This document shows positions 50,059 through 56,407 of a stretch of 56,407 nt of DNA, piece after piece. Location: NCBI RefSeq assembly GCF_004343705.1, contig NZ_SKFH01000025.1:1-56407 (forward strand). The letters are read 5' to 3'. A model generated the notes under the pieces. The model searched no databases and was not told where the DNA came from. It was given only the letters and a program-made list of their open reading frames with translations. Source of the stretch: Flaviaesturariibacter aridisoli. Lineage in GTDB: Bacteria > Bacteroidota > Bacteroidia > Chitinophagales > Chitinophagaceae. The number at the start of each line of letters is the position of its first letter. Position 1 is the stretch's first letter. Both the position numbers and the translations under genes were made by a program.

Positions 50059-51072
50059 ATGAACACCTTCCATAAATTGTGTACCGCTTGGGCAGTATGC
50101 CTGCTGGGCGGGACCCTGCAAGCGCAGGACCTGCACTTCTCGCAGTTCTTCCAGGCGCCGCTGCTGCGCAACCCCGCCCTGGCGGGCATCTTCACCGGCG
50201 ACATCCGCGTGCAGGCGCTCTACCGCGACCAGTGGAACAGCGTGACCAACGCCTACCGCACCACCTCGCTGAGCGGCGAGTACAAGATGCCCATCGGCAA
50301 GGCCGACGACTTTCTCACCCTCGGCGCACAAGTGCTCTACGACCAGGCGGGCACCGTGTCGTGGAAGACCACGCACGTGCTGCCTACGGTGAACTACCAT
50401 AAATCGCTGAGCACCGAGGTGAACCGCTACCTCTCGGTGGGCTTCATGGGCGGCGTGGTGCAGACCCGCATCGACCGCGACAAGGTGCAAACGAGCGACT
50501 GGTACAACGGCGCGGGCGACGGTGAATCCTTCACCGGACCGAAAGCAACCTATCTCGATATGGCCACCGGCATTTCGTTCAACACGCAATGGCGGGAGAA
50601 GTCGGACGACAACCTGTTCCTCGCTGTCGCCTACCATCACTTCAACCGCCCGAAGCGCTCCTTTTACCAGGACGCCTCCGCGGAGCTCAAACCAAAGATC
50701 GTGATCTCCGGCGGCATCCGCTTTTCGGTTACCGAGGCGAGCTACCTCAACCTGCAAGGCGATTTTTCGAAGCAGGGCCAATACCAAGAAAGTGTGCTCG
50801 GAGCACTGTACGGCATCAAGATGGGCCCGGAGCTCGACAACCCGCGCTATACCCTCCACGGCGGTGCCTTCCTCCGCTGGAACGACGCCGTGGTGCCCGT
50901 CATCAAGGTGGACTATCACCCCTTCTCGTTTTCCTTCAGCTACGACGTCAACATCTCCAAGCTGAAGACCTCCACGCTCGGCGCGGGCGGCTTCGAGGTG
51001 GGCCTTACGTATACGGCGAAGAACAAGCGGCGCGAGGAAATGAAGGGCGTCATCTTCTGTCCGAAATACTAG
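50059..51072 (+). CDS. PorP/SprF family type IX secretion outer-membrane protein
   Basis: This 337-residue protein has a signal peptide (AVCLLGGTLQAQ) and the family start DLHFSQFFQAPLLRNPALAG. The rest is a beta-barrel pattern. In the SprB/SprF system such proteins are needed for secretion or anchoring of the cargo encoded next door. It lies 38 bp downstream of the PKD/CHU_C adhesin, the classical arrangement, so the two are probably an operon and a functional pair. Confidence 0.95.
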   Translation: MNTFHKLCTAWAVCLLGGTLQAQDLHFSQFFQAPLLRNPALAGIFTGDIRVQALYRDQWNSVTNAYRTTSLSGEYKMPIGKADDFLTLGAQVLYDQAGTVSWKTTHVLPTVNYHKSLSTEVNRYLSVGFMGGVVQTRIDRDKVQTSDWYNGAGDGESFTGPKATYLDMATGISFNTQWREKSDDNLFLAVAYHHFNRPKRSFYQDASAELKPKIVISGGIRFSVTEASYLNLQGDFSKQGQYQESVLGALYGIKMGPELDNPRYTLHGGAFLRWNDAVVPVIKVDYHPFSFSFSYDVNISKLKTSTLGAGGFEVGLTYTAKNKRREEMKGVIFCPKY

Positions 51073-51134
51073 CAGCCAAGACAAAGGATCCGCAAATTTT
51101 TAAAGGTTGGCGCGGCCCCGGGCGAACCAATCCT

Positions 51135-51142
51135 GACCTTTG
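51135..51142 (+). promoter_or_regulatory. Variant -7 box
   Basis: GACCTTTG is one base off TAnnTTTG and lies 21 nt before the peroxiredoxin ATG. Confidence 0.3.
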
Positions 51143-51163
51143 CTGTTGTAACCCGAAACGAAC

Positions 51164-51646
51164 ATGATGCTGAAAACAGGCGATCAGGCTCCCGACTTCT
51201 CGCTCCCCGATTCTGACCGGAACATGGTTTCCCTCTCCAACTTCCGGTGGCGGCCCGTTTTGCTGTTGTTTTTCCCCGCCGCCTTTACTTCTGTCTGCAC
51301 CGCCGAGCTTTGCTCCGTGCGCGATGAACTGGGCCGCTACGAAGAACTGGGTGCACAGCCGCTTGGCATTTCGGTGGACCTTCCTTTTACCCTGAACCGC
51401 TACAAACAGGACGAAAGGCTGAACTTCCCCCTGCTGAGCGACTTTAACAAAGAAGTTTCGGCGGCGTACAACGCCCTTTACGAGGAGTTCATCTTAGGAT
51501 TGAAGGGAGTTTCAAAGCGGGCCGCCTACCTCATCGACGGCGACGGAACGATCCGCTACGCCGAGGTGTTGGAAAATGCCGGGGAACAGCCGGATTTCAC
51601 CGCCATTAAGGCCGCGCTGGCCGCTCTTGGAACGCCTTCTTCCTAA
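51164..51646 (+). CDS. Peroxiredoxin (AhpC/TSA family)
   Basis: This 160-residue thiol peroxidase reduces peroxides. Active-site block FPAAFTSVCTAELC carries the peroxidatic Cys near residue 46 and the neighbouring Thr; GDQAPDFSLPDS is the N-terminal signature. A second Cys four residues on (AELC) could act as resolving Cys as in BCP-like or AhpE-like enzymes. It is cytosolic, with no signal peptide, and sits between two secretion-related genes but is probably independent. Confidence 0.92.
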   Translation: MMLKTGDQAPDFSLPDSDRNMVSLSNFRWRPVLLLFFPAAFTSVCTAELCSVRDELGRYEELGAQPLGISVDLPFTLNRYKQDERLNFPLLSDFNKEVSAAYNALYEEFILGLKGVSKRAAYLIDGDGTIRYAEVLENAGEQPDFTAIKAALAALGTPSS

Positions 51647-51727
51647 TTCTTTAGCAAAAACCGGCAAAAGTTTTGCGTTTTAGGAGTTAGTCGGTAATTT
51701 CATCACACTAAAAAAGGAGAAAAAGCG

Positions 51728-52066
51728 TTGAAGCGACTTGTACTTTTTACTTTACTGATCCTTACCCTGACTGCCGGAACGCAGGCGCAGACGCGCGCAT
51801 CGTTCACTGGCGATCCGGTTACCATGCTGCGCTTCTACCCCAACCCGGCAACGACGCAGATCACCTTCGACTTCAGCCGTAGCTACGACCGCGGCTATAC
51901 CATACAGGTGTTCAACTTCCTGGGGCGCAAGGTGTTCGAAGCCGGCAACGTAGGGCAGCGTACCGCTGTAAACCTCACCGATTACCTCCGCGGCGTATAC
52001 ATCTACCAGCTGTGGGATAAGAACGGCAAGCTCGTCGAATCGGGCAAATTCCAGGTTTCGAAATAA
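51728..52066 (+). CDS. Minimal T9SS type A sorting-domain protein, TTG start
   Basis: This 112-residue protein consists of a signal peptide (LVLFTLLILTLTAGTQAQ) and little more than a type A sorting domain (MLRFYPNPATTQITFDFS, YTIQVFNFLGRKVFEAG, GVYIYQLWDKNGKLVESG). No passenger domain is present. No ATG exists upstream of the signal; TTG at 51728 fits, after an A-rich AAAAAGGAGAAAAAGCG tract that could help translation start. The stop is followed at once by a CCCCCTACCCCCCGAAGGGG repeat. Confidence 0.82.
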   Translation: MKRLVLFTLLILTLTAGTQAQTRASFTGDPVTMLRFYPNPATTQITFDFSRSYDRGYTIQVFNFLGRKVFEAGNVGQRTAVNLTDYLRGVYIYQLWDKNGKLVESGKFQVSK

Positions 52067-52204
52067 GCCCCCTACCCCCCGAAGGGGGCACTTAGCAAGA
52101 TACTATCTGCCCCGTGTTGAAACATGTACACTAATAAATAGCTTAATAAGAAAAGCCCCGATCGCTACGAGACCGGGGCTTTTCATTTCCCCCTTCGGGG
52201 GTTA
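52067..52204. repeat. CCCCCGAAGGGGG repeats around a terminator
   Basis: The left copy GCCCCCTACCCCCCGAAGGG (from 52067) and the right inverted copy CCCCTTCGGGGGTTAGGGGG (52190-52209) flank the hairpin. The right copy supplies the last codons (Gly-Ala-Pro) and stop of the methyltransferase gene. Confidence 0.65.
52151..52183. terminator. Bidirectional terminator
   Basis: AAAAGCCCCG pairs with CGGGGCTTTT around an ATCGCTACGAGAC loop region. Confidence 0.85.
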
Positions 52205-53380
52205 GGGGGCCCCGACTTCGATGATCAAAAACTTCAGGTACTGCGTATTTTCCATTCCGAACACGATGGGGTGATCCTGGCTCTGCGTCTGGAACGTGAC
52301 CTGGCGGATGGGTCGGCGCGCGTCTTTGGCTGCCAGCTGGATGATCTCCAGGAAGAGCTCCGGGGGCACCAGGTTCGTGCAGGAAGAGGTCACGAGGAAG
52401 CCGCCGGGCTTCACCAGCTTCATCCCCCGCAGGTTGATCTCCTTGTAGCCCGTAATCGCCTTCTGGATGTTGGCGCGGCTCTTCGTAAAGGCCGGCGGAT
52501 CGAGCATCACTACGTCCCACTTCTTGCCTTCCTTGCCCCATTGCTTCAGTACGTCGAAGGCGTTGGCCTGCTCGAATTTGACGATGGATTCCAGCCCGTT
52601 GAGGGCGGCATTGCGGTTCGCCTGATCTACGGCGCCCTGCGAAATGTCGAGACCCAGCACCGATTTGGCGCCGTAGTGCGCCGCGTGGATCTCGAAGGTA
52701 CCGGTATAGGTAAAGGCACCCAGCACGTCCTGCCCTTTCACGATGTGCTCGATGGCACGGCGGTTGTCCTGCTGGTCGAGAAAGTAGCCGGTCTTCTGGC
52801 CGTTCTCCACGTCGACGCGGAACTTCAGCCCGTTTTCATTGATGATGATGTTGGTGTCGAAGGGCTCCGACAGGAATCTTTTGTGCTGCGGCAGTCCTTC
52901 GAGCTCCCGCACGGGCACGTCGTTGCGCTCGTAGATGCCTTTGGGGGAAAACACTTCCTGCAGCGCCTTGACGATAGCCGGCTTCCACAGGTCAATGCCG
53001 AGGGCGAGGGTCTGGATAACGAAATAGTCGTTGAACTTGTCGATGATGCACTGCGGCAGGCCGTCGGCCTCACCGAACACGAGGCGGCAGTTCTCGGTAT
53101 AGCCGATGGCCTGGCGGTACTTCCAGCAGGCCTCGATCTTACGTTTGAACCAGGCTTCGTCGATCGTGTCTTTCACCTCGCGGGTCAGCAGGCGCACGAT
53201 GATCTGCGAGGCCGCGTTGTAGTAGCCCTTGCCGCAAAACTTCCCATCGCCATACAGCACGTCCACGATGGCACCGGGCTCGGGGCTGCCCTCCACCTTC
53301 TCTACTTCGTTGGCAAAAATCCAGGGGTGTCCGTTAAAGATGCGCGGCGCTATTTTCCGGCGGAGATGAACTTGGGGCAT
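52202..53380 (-). CDS. Class I SAM-dependent rRNA methyltransferase (RlmI-like)
   Basis: This 392-residue protein has an N-terminal PUA domain (VHLRRKIAPRIFNGHPWIFANE, a fragment of which is MPQVHLRRKIAPRIF) and a C-terminal Rossmann methyltransferase. Motif I is GAFTYTGTFEIHAAHYGAKS near residue 237 and motif IV DPPAFTKS near 295. The RlmI/YccW class methylates a cytosine of 23S rRNA; the exact target here is not proven. ATG at 53380 is preferred over a TTG nine bases upstream. A consensus -7 box lies 6 nt before it. Confidence 0.92.
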   Translation of the reverse strand: MPQVHLRRKIAPRIFNGHPWIFANEVEKVEGSPEPGAIVDVLYGDGKFCGKGYYNAASQIIVRLLTREVKDTIDEAWFKRKIEACWKYRQAIGYTENCRLVFGEADGLPQCIIDKFNDYFVIQTLALGIDLWKPAIVKALQEVFSPKGIYERNDVPVRELEGLPQHKRFLSEPFDTNIIINENGLKFRVDVENGQKTGYFLDQQDNRRAIEHIVKGQDVLGAFTYTGTFEIHAAHYGAKSVLGLDISQGAVDQANRNAALNGLESIVKFEQANAFDVLKQWGKEGKKWDVVMLDPPAFTKSRANIQKAITGYKEINLRGMKLVKPGGFLVTSSCTNLVPPELFLEIIQLAAKDARRPIRQVTFQTQSQDHPIVFGMENTQYLKFLIIEVGAP

Positions 53381-53386
53381 AGCCGG

Positions 53387-53394
53387 CAAAGGTA
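53387..53394 (-). promoter_or_regulatory. -7 promoter box, near-leaderless
   Basis: TACCTTTG on the minus strand matches the consensus and lies 6 nt from the methyltransferase ATG. Confidence 0.5.
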
Positions 53395-53396
53395 GG

Positions 53397-53475
53397 CAAC
53401 GTGAGGCGTGAACCGTGAGCCGTGAGCGGTTTTCGCGGCGGCCAACCTCACGCCTGACGCGTCACGCCTTACGAC
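53397..53475. repeat. GTGAACCGTGAGC word repeat pair
   Basis: Left words GTGAGGCGTGAACCGTGAGC (53401-53420) face CTCACGCCTGACGCGTCACG (53447-53466). The same words flank the M24 peptidase/pckA gap. It lies between divergent genes. Confidence 0.6.
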
Positions 53476-53515
53476 AAAATGTCCTTAAATCCCCACTGGC
53501 TCCATCTTTGACCCT

Positions 53516-53523
53516 TACCTTTG
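53516..53523 (+). promoter_or_regulatory. -7 promoter box of grpE-dnaJ
   Basis: TACCTTTG matches TAnnTTTG, with 19 nt to the grpE ATG. No CIRCE inverted repeat is seen. Confidence 0.55.
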
Positions 53524-53542
53524 CTCCCAATTTTGTTGCGCT

Positions 53543-54115
53543 ATGAATGAAAATAAAGAGAACCTGAACGGACAAAATGACCCGGCTGAAGCCGATGTTC
53601 CTGTCAATATTAACGTGGATGACAATACGCCCGGCGACCAGCACCTGAACGAGCCGGTGGCCGAGGAAAGCGAGCTCGAGAAGCTGAAAGGCCAGCTCGA
53701 CGCCAAAAATGACCAGTACCTGCGCCTGGCCGCCGAATTCGACAACTTCAAGCGCCGTACGGCCAAGGAGCGGATCGAACTCATTCAGACCGCCGGCAAG
53801 GACGTGATCACGTCGCTGCTCGACGTACTGGACGATTCCGAGCGCGCCGAGCAGCAGCTCGAGAAGACCGAAGACGTGGCCCAGATCAAGGAAGGCATTC
53901 GCCTCGTGTTCACCAAGCTCCGCAACACCCTCGCGGGCCGCGGGCTGAAGCCGATGGACGCCAAGGGCCAGGATTTTAACGCCGACTTCCACGAAGCCAT
54001 CACCGAGATCCCCGCCGGCGACGCGCACAAGGGCAAGGTGGTCGACGAAATAACGAAGGGCTATACGCTCAACGACAAGATCATCCGCTTCGCGAAGGTC
54101 GTTGTGGGAAAATAA
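53543..54115 (+). CDS. grpE: Nucleotide exchange factor GrpE
   Basis: This 190-residue co-chaperone promotes ADP release from DnaK. It has an acidic disordered N-terminus, a long helix with AKNDQYLRLAAEFDNFKRRT (about residues 54-73) and the C-terminal beta domain ending in GYTLNDKIIRFAKVVVGK, the family signature. It lies 97 bp upstream of dnaJ on the same strand; dnaK is elsewhere. Confidence 0.97.
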   Translation: MNENKENLNGQNDPAEADVPVNINVDDNTPGDQHLNEPVAEESELEKLKGQLDAKNDQYLRLAAEFDNFKRRTAKERIELIQTAGKDVITSLLDVLDDSERAEQQLEKTEDVAQIKEGIRLVFTKLRNTLAGRGLKPMDAKGQDFNADFHEAITEIPAGDAHKGKVVDEITKGYTLNDKIIRFAKVVVGK

Positions 54116-54200
54116 CCCTTCGGCAAGCTCAGGATGACAAGCGGAAAATGGCTGGCCGGATGGGTATTCACCCTTGACCATTCACCATTGACCCCAAACA
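54113..54200. repeat. CTTCGGCAAGCTCAGGATGACA repeat and word arm
   Basis: CCCTTCGGCAAGCTCAGGAT (54116-54135), continuing GACA, is a copy of a repeat found between genes in many bacterial phyla. A separate arm with ATTCACCCTTGACCATTCAC words follows at about 54168-54194, before dnaJ. Confidence 0.6.
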
Positions 54201-54212
54201 AGCAACCACATT

Positions 54213-55388
54213 ATGTCTAATAAAAGAGATTACTACGAAGTGCTGGGCGTGGCCAAAGGGGCCGCGGCGGACGAGATAAAAAAGGCTTACCGCAAGGTCG
54301 CCATGCAGTTCCACCCCGACCGCAACCCCGGCGACAAAGCCGCGGAGGAAAAGTTCAAGGAGGCCGCCGAGGCCTACGAGGTTCTTTCCGACGGCGACAA
54401 GCGGCAGCAATACGACCGCTTCGGACATGCCGGCGTTGCCGGTGCGGCCGGCCGCGGCGGCTACGGCGGCGGCCCCAACATGGACGACATCTTCAGCCAG
54501 TTTGGCGACATCTTCGGCGATGACATCTTCGGCTCCTTCTTCGGGGGCCAGGGCGGTCAGCGGGGCGGCGGTGGCGGCCAGCGGCGCGCCCGCGGCACCC
54601 GCGGCTCCAACCTGCGCATCAAGCTGAAGCTGACCTACGAGGAGATCGCCAAGGGCGTCACCAAGAACATCAAGGTCAAGAAATACGTGCCGTGCAACGT
54701 GTGCAGCGGCTCCGGCGCTAAAGACAAAGGCTCCGTGCAAACCTGCGGCACCTGCGGCGGCTCCGGCCAGGTACGCAAGGTCACCAGCACCTTCCTCGGC
54801 CAGATGCAGACCGTGACCACCTGCCCCACCTGCAACGGCGAAGGCTCCGTGGTAACGTCCAAATGCACCCACTGCAAGGGCGAAGGCCGGGTGTATGGTG
54901 AAGAGACCGTAACGATCGACATTCCGGCCGGTGTGCAGGAAGGCATGCAGCTCAACATCAGCGGCCGCGGCAACGCGGGCGAGCGCGGCGGCCCTGCCGG
55001 CGACCTCGTGATCCTCATCGAGGAAGAACCGCACAAGGAGCTCGTGCGCGAGGGCCTCAACGTAGCCTACGAGCTGCACCTCTCCTTCCCCGACGCGGTG
55101 TTCGGCACCTCCGTGGAAGTGCCCACCATCGACGGGCGCGCCAAGATCAAGATCCCCCCGGGCACGCAAAGCGGCAAGGTCTTCCGCCTCAAAGGCAAAG
55201 GCTTCCCCGCGGTCAATTCCTACGAAAAAGGCGACCAGCTCGTGCAGGTCAATATCTGGACCCCGCAGCACGTAAGCTCCGAGGAAAAAGCAGCGCTCGA
55301 AAAGCTCCAGGCTTCGTCCAACTTCAAACCGCAGCCCGAGAAAGGCTCCAAGTCGTTCTTCGACAAAATGCGGGAAATGTTTTCCTGA
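54213..55388 (+). CDS. dnaJ: Chaperone DnaJ
   Basis: This 391-residue Hsp40 stimulates DnaK ATPase and delivers substrates. The J domain (residues 1-70) has the HPD motif in [13 protein letters not shown] Gly/Phe-rich region (about 75-135) is followed by four zinc-finger units: [24 protein letters not shown] and CTHCKGEG. The C-terminal substrate-binding domains have [12 protein letters not shown] and [11 protein letters not shown]. It is probably cotranscribed with grpE. Confidence 0.97.
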   Translation: MSNKRDYYEVLGVAKGAAADEIKKAYRKVAMQFHPDRNPGDKAAEEKFKEAAEAYEVLSDGDKRQQYDRFGHAGVAGAAGRGGYGGGPNMDDIFSQFGDIFGDDIFGSFFGGQGGQRGGGGGQRRARGTRGSNLRIKLKLTYEEIAKGVTKNIKVKKYVPCNVCSGSGAKDKGSVQTCGTCGGSGQVRKVTSTFLGQMQTVTTCPTCNGEGSVVTSKCTHCKGEGRVYGEETVTIDIPAGVQEGMQLNISGRGNAGERGGPAGDLVILIEEEPHKELVREGLNVAYELHLSFPDAVFGTSVEVPTIDGRAKIKIPPGTQSGKVFRLKGKGFPAVNSYEKGDQLVQVNIWTPQHVSSEEKAALEKLQASSNFKPQPEKGSKSFFDKMREMFS

Positions 55389-55477
55389 TGCCTGATCTCG
55401 GATGTTTGATGTCTGATAGGTTGTCGATAAATACAAATAGAAAAAGGATCGCATTGCGATCCTTTTTCTATTAAATC
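55389..55477. repeat. Word arm and terminator interrupted by an IS element
   Basis: The left word arm CTGATCTCGGATGTTTGATG (about 55393-55412) and a terminator are followed by TTTTCTATTAAATCTG, which at 22234-22250 continues into the right word arm. Here it is cut short by the IS end at about 55478. Confidence 0.6.
55441..55467 (+). terminator. Terminator of dnaJ
   Basis: AAAAAGGATCGC pairs with GCGATCCTTTTT around ATT. Confidence 0.9.
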
Positions 55478-55518
55478 TGCCCCGTCCTAAAATAAGTTGA
55501 CACATCTGAGACTTATGT

Positions 55519-55905
55519 ATGTCAACATCAGGACAGTCAAGGAAACGGAAGAGTCAGAAGGATTATACACTATCCTTCAAATTGCAGGTAGTTGCCCAGA
55601 TCGAGAAAGGGGAGTTTACCTACCTGCAGGCCCAGCGTCATTACGGAATTCAAGGCAAGACAACGGTGTTGGTCTGGCTACGCAAACTGGGTACCTTACA
55701 GTGGAAAACCCGTTCGCGTATGGAAAAAGCAGAAAAGACCCCGGAGCAGCGCATCAAAGAACTGGAAGCTGCACTTCAATGGGAGCGCGACAAGAACCTG
55801 CTGCTGGAAACCACCATCGAGGTAGCGGAAAAGCAGTTCGGAATCGTGTTGCCAAAAAAGTTGCGCGCCAAGCTGCCCAAACCCTCCAAACGCAAGGACG
55901 GCTGA
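55519..55905 (+). CDS. IS3-family transposase OrfA
   Basis: This 128-residue DNA-binding subunit has a helix-turn-helix (YTLSFKLQVVAQIEKGEFTY, residues about 17-36, then RHYGIQGKTTVLVWLRKLG) and a C-terminal coiled coil (RIKELEAALQWERDKNLLLE) as in IS3 OrfA proteins. It ends in KPSKRKDG. A slippery A6G heptamer lies near its 3' end. Confidence 0.9.
   Translation: MSTSGQSRKRKSQKDYTLSFKLQVVAQIEKGEFTYLQAQRHYGIQGKTTVLVWLRKLGTLQWKTRSRMEKAEKTPEQRIKELEAALQWERDKNLLLETTIEVAEKQFGIVLPKKLRAKLPKPSKRKDG
55854..55860 (+). promoter_or_regulatory. Programmed -1 frameshift site (AAAAAAG)
   Basis: In the OrfA frame the heptamer reads A-AAA-AAG, the classic X-XXY-YYZ slippery form. The -1 frame is open from here into OrfB. 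GC-rich sequence downstream could form a stimulatory structure. Confidence 0.7.
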
Positions 55906-56407
55906 GCCTGAGCCGCGCCTGCAGGCTGCTTGGCATCTCACGGCAAGCCTTTTACCAGCAGCGCAGCCGCAATGAAGTGCGCGCCCTTCGGCTGGCGCCT
56001 GTACGCCACCTGGTGCAGGAAAAGCGACAGCTCATGCCCCGTCTTGGTACCCGCAAGCTTCATTACCTGCTTGCCCCCGAACTAAAGACCCGGGGCTTGA
56101 AGCTGGGGCGCGACGCCCTGTTCGACTACCTGCGGGGCGAGCACCTGTTGGTGCAACCGCGTAAGTGCTATACGAAAACGACAAACTCCAAACACTGGTT
56201 GCGCAAGCATCCCAACCGCACCGAAGGCCTGGAGCTGACGCGTCCGGAACAACTCTGGGTGGCCGACATCACTTACGTCACAACCAAGGAAAATACCGCC
56301 TACCTGTCGCTGATCACCGACGCCTACTCGCGCAAGATTGTAGGGCACTTCGTATCCGATAGCCTGGCAACAGAAGGTGTTGCCTGTGCCCTGAAAACGG
56401 CCTTGAA
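55860..56407 (+). CDS. IS3-family transposase OrfB, truncated by the window end
   Basis: In the -1 frame relative to OrfA, translation gives a HTH_21-type region (SRACRLLGISRQAFYQQR), then LGTRKLHYLL, and the first catalytic Asp of the rve/DDE integrase domain in PEQLWVADITYVTT. The window ends before the remaining D and E. It is probably made as an OrfAB fusion by the A6G frameshift, as in other IS3 elements. Confidence 0.87.

Larger units (their letters stand above)
55478..56407 (+). mobile_element. IS3-family insertion sequence, left part
   Basis: The element begins near TGCCCCGTCCTAAAATAAG (55478) with an IS3-type TG end, then encodes OrfA and OrfB in overlapping frames. The window ends inside OrfB, so the right end and target duplication are not visible. 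Confidence 0.8.

Noticed and set aside
53460-53542. A CIRCE or heat-shock operator before grpE
   Set aside because: No TTAGCACTC-type inverted repeat is present; only a housekeeping -7 box is seen.

Overview
The window is chromosomal DNA of a GC-rich member of the Bacteroidota, most like the Chitinophagaceae (the family is inferred from gene content; no rRNA is present). The phylum call rests on type IX secretion (T9SS) cargo domains, a PorP/SprF protein beside a giant PKD-repeat adhesin, promoters of the TAnnTTTG type with no Shine-Dalgarno sites, and many Bacteroidota-specific hypothetical families. About 50 protein genes are supported. I found no tRNA, rRNA or CRISPR array.

Layout: 0-3.6 kb, a GNAT-like protein, a polytopic membrane protein and a small conserved protein. 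3.6-5.1 kb, a repeat island: a phased palindrome array, a REP-associated tyrosine transposase (RAYT) and REP-like repeats. 5.1-10.7 kb, dnaX and a giant GH18-deacetylase-GT2 fusion. 11-12.7 kb, a nuclease-inhibitor gene convergent with a secreted nuclease lipoprotein gene. 13-21 kb, an M1 peptidase and housekeeping genes rsmI, purS, pssA, an M24 aminopeptidase and pckA. 21-21.4 kb, a second phased palindrome array. 21.5-35 kb, a DUF922 protein, a TonB-like protein, deoxynucleoside kinase, trpS, a YD-repeat protein, two lone ABC ATPases, a cobalamin adenosyltransferase, a DUF2795-like protein, fabI, recN, and a zinc-ribbon/Nif3 pair. 35-42.9 kb, envelope genes including a T9SS cargo protein, a Crp-like regulator and one frameshifted gene. 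42.9-43.7 kb, an unexplained tract. 43.7-52 kb, an M32 carboxypeptidase, a lipoprotein, a PKD/CHU_C adhesin with PorP/SprF, a peroxiredoxin and a mini T9SS protein. 52-55.4 kb, an RlmI-like methyltransferase, grpE and dnaJ. 55.5 kb to the end, the left part of an IS3-family element that runs off the window.

How the genes work together: secretion of surface proteins by T9SS is the main accessory theme (one type B and two type A sorting domains, plus PorP/SprF). A second theme is exopolysaccharide or chitin-like polymer handling by the GH18-deacetylase-GT2 fusion. The nuclease and its cytoplasmic inhibitor form a self-protection pair.

The most unusual content is not protein-coding. Two tandem arrays (near 3.7 kb and 21.2 kb) have unrelated sequences but the same build: two different palindromic boxes alternate about 21 bp centre to centre, giving a 42-bp period, equal to two and four DNA helical turns. 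Around 20 intergenic regions carry short degenerate repeated 'words' that often occur as inverted arms around a terminator hairpin and frequently touch or supply the stop codons of neighbouring genes. Other palindromic repeats have entered coding sequence, clearly in the GT2 domain of the fusion protein and probably in the dnaX linker.
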